From Lachnospiraceae bacterium (GTDB taxonomy: Bacteria > Bacillota > Clostridia > Lachnospirales > Lachnospiraceae), in the NCBI GenBank assembly GCA_028692395.1, contig JAQUXP010000002.1, positions 96,358 through 160,357 on the forward strand: a stretch of DNA of 64,000 nucleotides. Direction: 5' to 3'. The notes below the pieces were generated by a model, which saw nothing but the letters and a program-made list of their open reading frames with translations, ran no database searches and was not told where the DNA came from. Below are positions 37,701-46,700 of the stretch, in pieces (within the stretch, counting starts at the first letter, position 1; each line of letters starts with the position of its first letter). The position numbers and the translations under genes are program-made.

Positions 37701-40700
37701 GAAGCTTCCTACAGAGCGGCTCAACTGGACCATATGTGCTTTCTCCATCGAAGTATGATAGTACCAGCAGTTATAGTGCCCAGAAGCAATACAGCGACTA
37801 TGGAAGCTTCAGCCTTCCATATCTGCAGAAGGCTTCAAACAATGCAGAATACAAGCTCCTTCCAGGCACCTACTACATCTTTGAGATGGAGACACCGGAT
37901 CACTACGCTGCACCGGCCACCTATGGAAAGAAAGTAGTAGTCAATGCAGATGGAACAACTGTTTATTACGATTATAATGATAACACTGCCAGTAGTTTGC
38001 AAGATCAGATTACCAATACTGTCTCGAAGACCTCCCTTACCATCACAAAAAGGGATACCTTTAGCCAGAATAAGATAGCTGGGGACCTGATATCCGGTAT
38101 TACATTTAAGCTTCAAGCCGTTTCTCTGGCTGTAACGGGAACCTCCTTTACGGAGGTAGAAGAAGCTACCAAGACGGATGGAACGGTTACCTTCGAAAAT
38201 CTGTATCCAGGTACGTATACACTGACAGAAGAGGACCACAAGGGATATCTGGATTCCACTCCGTCAACCTACACCCTGGAGGTGACTTGTACTTCTGCGA
38301 ATCAGAATCAGCCAGAAGTACAGATTACTCCAAAAGACGGGACCCAGACGGCTTTAACAGCTGTAAAGGGTGTATTTTATTATGACATCACCAATACCCC
38401 ATATACCGGTACGATTTCTCTGGAAAAGAAAGATAGCGATGATCGTCTGCTGAAGGGGGTGGCGTTTACCCTCTATCGTGTGATCACAACAGGCGCAGCT
38501 AAAACAACAGAGGTAAAAATCCAAGCAAAGACCACAGATGACGAGGGCAAGATCAATTTCACGAATCTGCCCTATGGTAATTACAAGCTTGTGGAGGATG
38601 GCACAGGGGTAACAGATCCCAAGACCATTGTAATCAGCAAAACAGATACCAGCGAAGATGCAACAAAAGTCTTTGTACTGAAGGATACCGATCATACCTT
38701 TACTTATGACGTGGGCACAATTACCAATACCCTGGCATCCAGAAAGATTCAGTTTACCAAGCTGGACCAGAATGATGATGCAGTGGATGGGATGGAATTC
38801 TCTGTCTATCGACAGACAAGCTATGGTGAGAACGTTAAGGACAGATTTGATTTGACGAATACAACAGGTACTTACCAGCCATATTATGCCAATACAACCG
38901 CTGACCAGATGACAGTCACTACAAATAAAGGCGTGGCAGATCTGGGCGATTTACCAATCGGTAATTATAAACTGACAGAGACTCATAAGGCGAACATTCA
39001 GGATTCCATGGATGTGACCATCCTTCTGCAGGTAACAGAGAAGGGTGTAAAGTGGAAATCATATTACGGAGACACAGAGTCTGGAACGCTTTTGGATGCA
39101 GTATATTCAGAAGCTGATAAGAACGATACCTTTACCGTCTATAACCAGATGAAGTATGGCTTTATTCAGATCAACAAGGTTGCTGGGGAAGAGAACGCTT
39201 CAACCATAAAAAATACGGCCCCAGTGGCAAATGCAGAATTTGTTATTTATAAAAAGGGAAGTAACGAAGCGTATCTGACCTTAAAAACAGATGCAGATGG
39301 TCACTTTCCAGCGGCTGAGACAAATGGTGAAAATAAAGGCGCATACAAGGATGCAGCAGATGCCACAGGAAACACATACAAGTATCTGATCTATGGTGAC
39401 TATACAATCAAAGAAACTGCAAACGCCGATTATGATTTGAGCGATTTACAGAAAACAACAGGAATTGCGTTTAAGATTGATGAGTCAACGACGAAACAGG
39501 AAGGAACTGCTCTGATTGAATATGATGCATCAAAGGATCAGTCATCAGTTACTTATGTGGAAAAGGGCACAACCGTTTCAACAGAAATCACCTATGCCAA
39601 TAAGATTGTAAGAAGCGGTCTTTCGGTTAAAAAGGTAGATTATGATCATCAGGATGTTGTCTTATCCGATGCACAGTTTATGATCTATGCAGGAACTTCA
39701 ACGAATAAGAAGTATGTGGCAAAGCTGGGTTATGATGCAGCCACAGGAACCTACCGTATTCTTTCAGCGGTTGACGAAGGTACCTATCAGACAACTGAGA
39801 AAAATGACAATGGTGTTGCATATCTCTATGACGGAAAACTGCTCCAGGGCACCTATTTTCTGGAAGAGACCAAAGCACCGGCGGGATATGAAGGGATTGC
39901 TGCAATTCAATTTAAGATGGACGGGAATGGTCTGGCTGAGATTACTGCCAACACAACATTGACGAATCAGAAAGATGCAGCATCCTTAGCAAATGCTGTG
40001 CTCACAGTCCGTAACATCAAGATTGAGAATAAGGTTATTCTCACAAAGTTTGAAAAGGATGCAGCAACAGGACAGAACACCACCACAAAGGTTGTGGGGG
40101 CAAAATATACCCTTTATCAAATGAGTGGAAAGACACCGGCACCTGAAACAGACCCTAAAATCGCAGAAAACCTTACAACAGGATCGGATGGAATCATTAC
40201 ATACCCTGTCAATGCTGCAGCAGGAACATCATTACTGGCAGAAGGCGCCTACTATTTCCTGGAGACTTCTGCTCCGGAGAATTATGCAGTGGATCCCACA
40301 CCAGTCAAGGTTACAATTGGGGAAGGGGATGGACAGTATGTAAAGCCTGATGGAATGTCAGTAACGGCATCCAATCAATTACTGAATGCAAAACTGGCAT
40401 TTACAAAATATGACCGTATCGATGGAACATCGACAATTAACGGTGCAAAATTTGAGATGGCTGTCTATGCAGATGCTGCCAAAACAGTGAAGCTGCATAC
40501 CTTTGAGATTGTTACCGATCGAGATGGCAAAGCCACACTTTCCAAATATGATGGTACAGCTGCATCAGGAGAGATTATGCTGACAAAGGGTTACTATACC
40601 CTGAAGGAGGTTGCTTCCACCATAACCAATGCCTATGAAGCGGCAGGCAATGGTGTAACTCCTGAGTTGACTTTCGAAGTAACGGATGCCTGTGCAGATC

Positions 40701-43700
40701 AGACTCTGGTCATTAAGAAAAGTGCAATTGACGGGAACCCCTTCAGCCTTGCCACATCTGATTCAGGGAAGCAAGAGAATTATCTACAGTCCCAGGATGC
40801 CAGCAAGGCAGAGGGTATCTATGATGACCGTACCCTGGGAAGTATCACACTGTTTAAGGGAGAGAAAGAAAATAACAACACCGGTATTAACAATGCCAAG
40901 TTTGTATTAGAGAAGCAAAAAGTGGCGGAAACTATATGGGATCAGATTGGTGAGTTCTTTACCGGTAAAACATATACCTCAGTTGCTGCCACAGAAAGCA
41001 CAGATCCGGCTACCGGTATCCTTACCATTAAAAACCTGGAGTGGGGAACTTATCGAATCAAAGAAATAAAGGCAGCAGATGGCTATGTACTTGGTGACAG
41101 TACCTACCGTGAGGTTGTAATTGGAAAAGACAATATTTTAAACGCAGAACTTACCTACAATCTTGGAACTATCACCAATGCGCAGACAGATATTGTGATT
41201 ACCAAGACAACAGATGATGGAGCGACAAAGCTTTCAGGGGCAGAGCTGGTTCTTACTGGAAAATTTGCAGATGATGCGACAAAAATCACATCAAAATCAT
41301 GGATCTCCGCTGACGATCAGGGTGAAGAGTTCAAGAAACTTCTTATCGTTGGAGAAACATATATGCTGACCGAGAAGAATCGTGTAACCGGCTACGCACC
41401 ATTTACCGAATCAGTATCCATTAAGATGACGGAAAATGGAGGACTGGAGGCAGTTACGAATCCAAAGCTGGCAGATGGACAACAGGCAGCTTCAGTTACT
41501 GCCGGACCAGACGGAGCAGCAGTGGTTCTCCGGAATGTGAAGATTCTTGGAGCTGCACAGATTACGAAGACAGATAGTGCGGATGCGGCGAAAAAGCTTT
41601 CAAATGTCAGCTTTGATGTTTACAAAGTGGGTGCAACTGCCGCAGACGATCAAAAAGTTGACATGGTTACTACAGATGCTTCTGGGATTGCAACAACAAA
41701 AGATCTTCCGGAAGGCACTTACTACTTCATAGAGACTGGAACCCAGGATGGTTACGTACTTGACACGGCAGCAAAGACAGAATTTACAATTGGTGCCAAT
41801 GATTATGGTGCAGTAAAGAAAGTGACTGCTACGAATGAAAAACTACATTACAACGTCAAGCTGACAAAGATGGACACAAGTAACAATGCACTTCTTGCAG
41901 GTGCTGGGTTTACGTTATATGAGAAGGATGACACCGCAAAAGACGGGTGGAAAGCTGTTGGCCCACAGATTCAGAGTGATGCCGATGGACGGGTTACCTT
42001 TACGATTCAAAAGAAGGGTACTTATAAGGTAAAAGAAACCGAGACTCCGGCGAATTTTGTGACATCTGCGTATGATTCCGGTGAATTCACGGTTGATAAT
42101 TCCACAGCTTATCAGAATCAGACGAAGAACCTTGGAACAGTAACGAATACACGCAAAACCGGCAGTGTAAAATTGACAAAGAAAGATTCTGTAACAAAGG
42201 AGGTCCTTTCCGGTGCTGAGTTTACCATCACAGATGTGAAGGGTGCCATAGTTGGCACAGCAAAAAGCACGAATAAAGAGGGCGAAGTAGAATTTACCGG
42301 ATTATATTTTGGTAATACCTATACAATTACAGAGACAAAAGCTCCTACGGGATATGTATTGCCCAAAGGAAACGATGCAGGAAAGTCATTTACATTGAGC
42401 AATGCACAGACCTCTATTGATTTTGGTTCCTGGATGAATACGCCGAAGACTGGTACGATTATCTTAACCAAGAAAGATGCAGATCATGCGACACGATTCC
42501 TTTCCGGTGTTAAATTCGAACTGTATCGTGGAAAGACGCTGGTACAGGAAGCAGTCTCCAACAAACATGGTATTGTGACATTTACGGAAATTCCTTATGG
42601 TACTTATACCATAAAAGAGATCCCACAGGACGGTATTGTTTCAGCAAGTGCCAGCCAGGAAATCCCCATCGAAAAGTCAGATGCTGCGTATGAGATTGGC
42701 ACAGATGGCTTTACCTATGCAAAAGAGGTTACGAATACGCTGGTACAGGGCAGCATAACTCTGACCAAGCAGAATCAGAATGGAGATACATTATCCGGTA
42801 TTACCTTTAGCCTGTACAGACGTCAGGAATCTGCGGATAATTTTGCGATTCATGTACCCTCCAGTCAGACGAATTATGTATTGTTTGAAAATTACCAGGC
42901 AACTACGGATGGGGATGGAACACTGACCATGAGCGATATCCCTTATGGTGACTATAAACTGGTTGAAACAACTACGGCACAGCTTCACCAGGGAGAAAAA
43001 CCGGCGGAGGTTGTATTTACCATCGATAAGGATGGGAATACGACAAATAAAAATACGGTTGTAACGAATATCTGTCAATATGGATTTATCGACCTGACTA
43101 AGACCTTTGATCATGCAGCAAAAACTGGACGTCCGTCGGCAGCCTTTGCCATTTACAAAGATGCAGCGGCAGGGGATGCATTTGATGCGGTAAATGATAC
43201 CTTATATATGATGGTAAGGACAGATGCAGATGGCAAGCTGATCCGTAATAGTAAAAATGGTGCATACAAAGACTTTACGACCAACACAGACGGCACCGAT
43301 AAATGGCTGCTGACAGGAAACTATTATATCAAGGAGCTGAGCTATGAGGGGGATCCATATTATGATCTGGATACGACCATCTATGCCATGACAATTACCG
43401 ATGGGAAGGCTGCAACAATCGGAACGAATGGTACCGTGAACAACGCTGCCATTCGTGGAAGTGTAGCTCTGACGAAGTCGGGCCAACATCTGACAGGAGA
43501 AGGCGATAACGTCACCGTAGAAACTCTGGTAACAAATCTGAAGGGTGCAGAATTTGCCGTATGCCTGAAGGATACAAAAAATATGGTAGCCATGCTGAAA
43601 AATGTGAGTGGTAATACCTATACACTCCAGTCGGCGGCAGAGATCACGAACTTTTTTAAGAAGCTGACGAATGCTTTTGGTGTTTCCTATCTGGATGGGG

Positions 43701-46700
43701 AATTAAAACTGTTAGCAGGAACTTACGATATCTATGAGGTAATAACACCGCTTGGGTATGTTCATCCGACGGACAAGGTGGCTGCGATGACAATTACAAA
43801 GGTCGGAACAACTACAGATACAAACGGTGGCAATGACAATATCACAAATACGATTCACAAACAGGATATCGAAGTACAAAAGCTTGTGGAACTGGCAGAT
43901 GATACAGCTCTGAATGTGGTGCATACACCAAAGACAAGTGCAGACCAGGCAGGAGGTTTTACATTTAAACTGACACGTATTGCAGAGGCAGATGGAAGTC
44001 AGTCTACCTTTACCTATGAGAAAGAAGTAACAACAGCAGCTGACGGAACGGCAACCTATGCAGATGTACCATCCGGTACCTACAAGGTGGTTGAGACTGC
44101 AGCACCATCAAATTATCAGAGGAATGCGGCAGAACAGACCATCATTGTAGACCGGGATGGAAACGTAAGCTACGGAAAAGCAGCAGATGGCGTAACAGAA
44201 AAGACGGCACTGGAATTTTCAGATAATCTGAAACGTGGAAGCATCCTGGGAACAAAGATCGACCGTGCAAGTACTGAAAAGGCAGCCCTAGGAGTGGCAG
44301 GTGCAGCCATCGGCCTCTATAAGGATTCCGGCTGTGCCGGAGATCCACTGTTAAGTACAGTAACGAGGGGAACCGATGGAGCTTATACCTTTACAAATCT
44401 GCCCTATGGTACCTATTATCTGAAAGAAACTGCAGCACCAGATGGCTATCAGCTGAATACAACAGACATCAAGACCGTTGTTGTTGCAGAAACAGTGGAG
44501 CATCCTGCGGCAGAAGTAACGGCAGAGGCAATCGAGAATACCATGTATCTGGGAAGCTTAAAGCTTGATAAGACGGACAGCATTACCGGTGAGAAGTTGA
44601 CTGGTGCAGAGTTTACTTTAACAGGTACAACTGTTTATCAGGAGACGTTTTCTCAGAAGGCAGCAACCACTGATGCCAGGGGTAACTATCAGCTGGTACA
44701 GTTTACGAAACTTCCCCTGGGAACCTATACCGTAGAAGAAACAACCATACCAGATGGCTACCAGAAGGCAGATCATCTAACGGTAACAGTAAGCGGAACA
44801 AAAGGTGGCGTCCGTGTGGCAGTAGCAGGTACTGTTGTCGCAGAAACGGATGCTTATACCGTACAGGAGGTGATCAACAAAGGAACCATTTCCTTTACCA
44901 AATATGGAACGGATTCAGAAAATGACCTTAATTCTGTCAGTGCACTTGCAGGAGCCCAATTCACCCTGTATACCGATGCCGCATGCACGCAGAAGGCTTC
45001 TGTGGAAGCAGATCTGACAAAGAATAATATCGCAGTAAGTGCAGAAGATGGAACAGTTACTTTCGAAGCGGTCAGACCGGGAACCTATTATATCCGGGAA
45101 ACTCATGCACCAAAGAATTACAGCGTAGATGAAAATATCTACCGTGGGGTTATTCATGCAGACGGAACCTGGGATGGCATATACGATGGAACTGCAAAGA
45201 CAGACCGGGTAACCGATGAAGCGGTTCGAGGAAGCATACAGTTGACAAAGACAGACAGCAGGGATGGCACAAAGCTTTCCAACGTGACATTTACCCTGTA
45301 TCGTGACGGACAGGCAATCCAAACGGCGGTAACAGACACGAAGGGAGTTGCCGGGTTTGAGAATCTTTTGATGGATGTAACCTACACGGTAAAAGAAACA
45401 GCCACACGAAACAATTATGTTTTATCTGGCGTGGAACAGCAGGTAACACTGCATGATACAGCTACACAGAGGAATGCAGATCTGGGCAGCTGGACCAACA
45501 CACCGACATCCTTCAGCTTCAAGAAGGTTCAGACAACCGGAGCGGCACTGAAGGGAGCAGTCTTCGGTCTGTATGACGGTACAACGCAGATTACAACTGC
45601 TGTCAGTGATGCAGATGGTATCGTAGCCTTTGCATATCTGGAAAAAGGAAAAACCTACACTGTCAAGGAAGAAAGCGCACCGGAAGGATATTTTGTAAAT
45701 CCTGCCACTTTCCAGCTGGAAGTGGATGCAGATGGCAGCGGAACCTTAAAAAATGCAGATGAAACAGTAACTGAGGTTGTAAATGCAGACAAGGGAAGTA
45801 TCACCATTCAGAAAAAAGATGCAGTGAACAGGAAAGCATTAGCCGGGGCAGTCTTTGAACTGAAGGATGAAACGGACACTGTGATTGATTCACAGACAAG
45901 TGATACCGATGGAAAACTGGTATTTTCAGAGCTTCCGATGGGAACCTACACGATTGTCGAAAAGAGTGCACCGACAGGTTATCTACTCTCTTCCGATGCC
46001 ACTACAGTTATCCTGACAAAGGGAGCGGCAACGCAGAATATTTCCAAAGAGCTCCTTAACAGGAAAGCAGATTTCAGCTTCAAAAAGGTTGTAAAATACC
46101 TGGAAAGCTGCTATCAGCCGGACGCAGTTAAAGTGCTGGCAGGAGCAGAGTTTACGCTGAGCCGAGAAGGAGACAACAAGACTTTCTCAGCAGTCAGTGA
46201 TAAAGATGGAATTGTAAGCTTTACAGCTGTAGATACCGGAACATGGCAGCTGCAGGAGACAAAGGTTCCCCAGACGGATCAGGTACTCCTGGATTATACC
46301 GTACATAAGGTTGTTATCGATGCCGCAGGAGCAGTAACAATTGATAACCAGCCGGCAGCAGATACAACAATTGAAAATGATGTAGCCCGGACAGCCATCA
46401 AGCTTATAAAGGTTGATGAACAGCACCCGGATAAGGTATTAAAGAATTCCGTGTATGGACTGTATCGCAAGAGTGGTTCATCGGCTGCAGCCCGAAGAAA
46501 AACTGCTAAGGCCGAAGGAGAGATACTGATTGCCAGTGCGAAGACCGATGCAGACGGTATCTTACGATTCGAAGGTGTGCTGACCCAGGTCACCTATGTG
46601 ATCCGGGAATTAGAGGCGCCGGATGGCAGCTATGTCTCCGAAAAACCAATTAGCATGACCTTTCAGGCAGCGGAGGATGGAACAGTTAGACTTGATCCGG

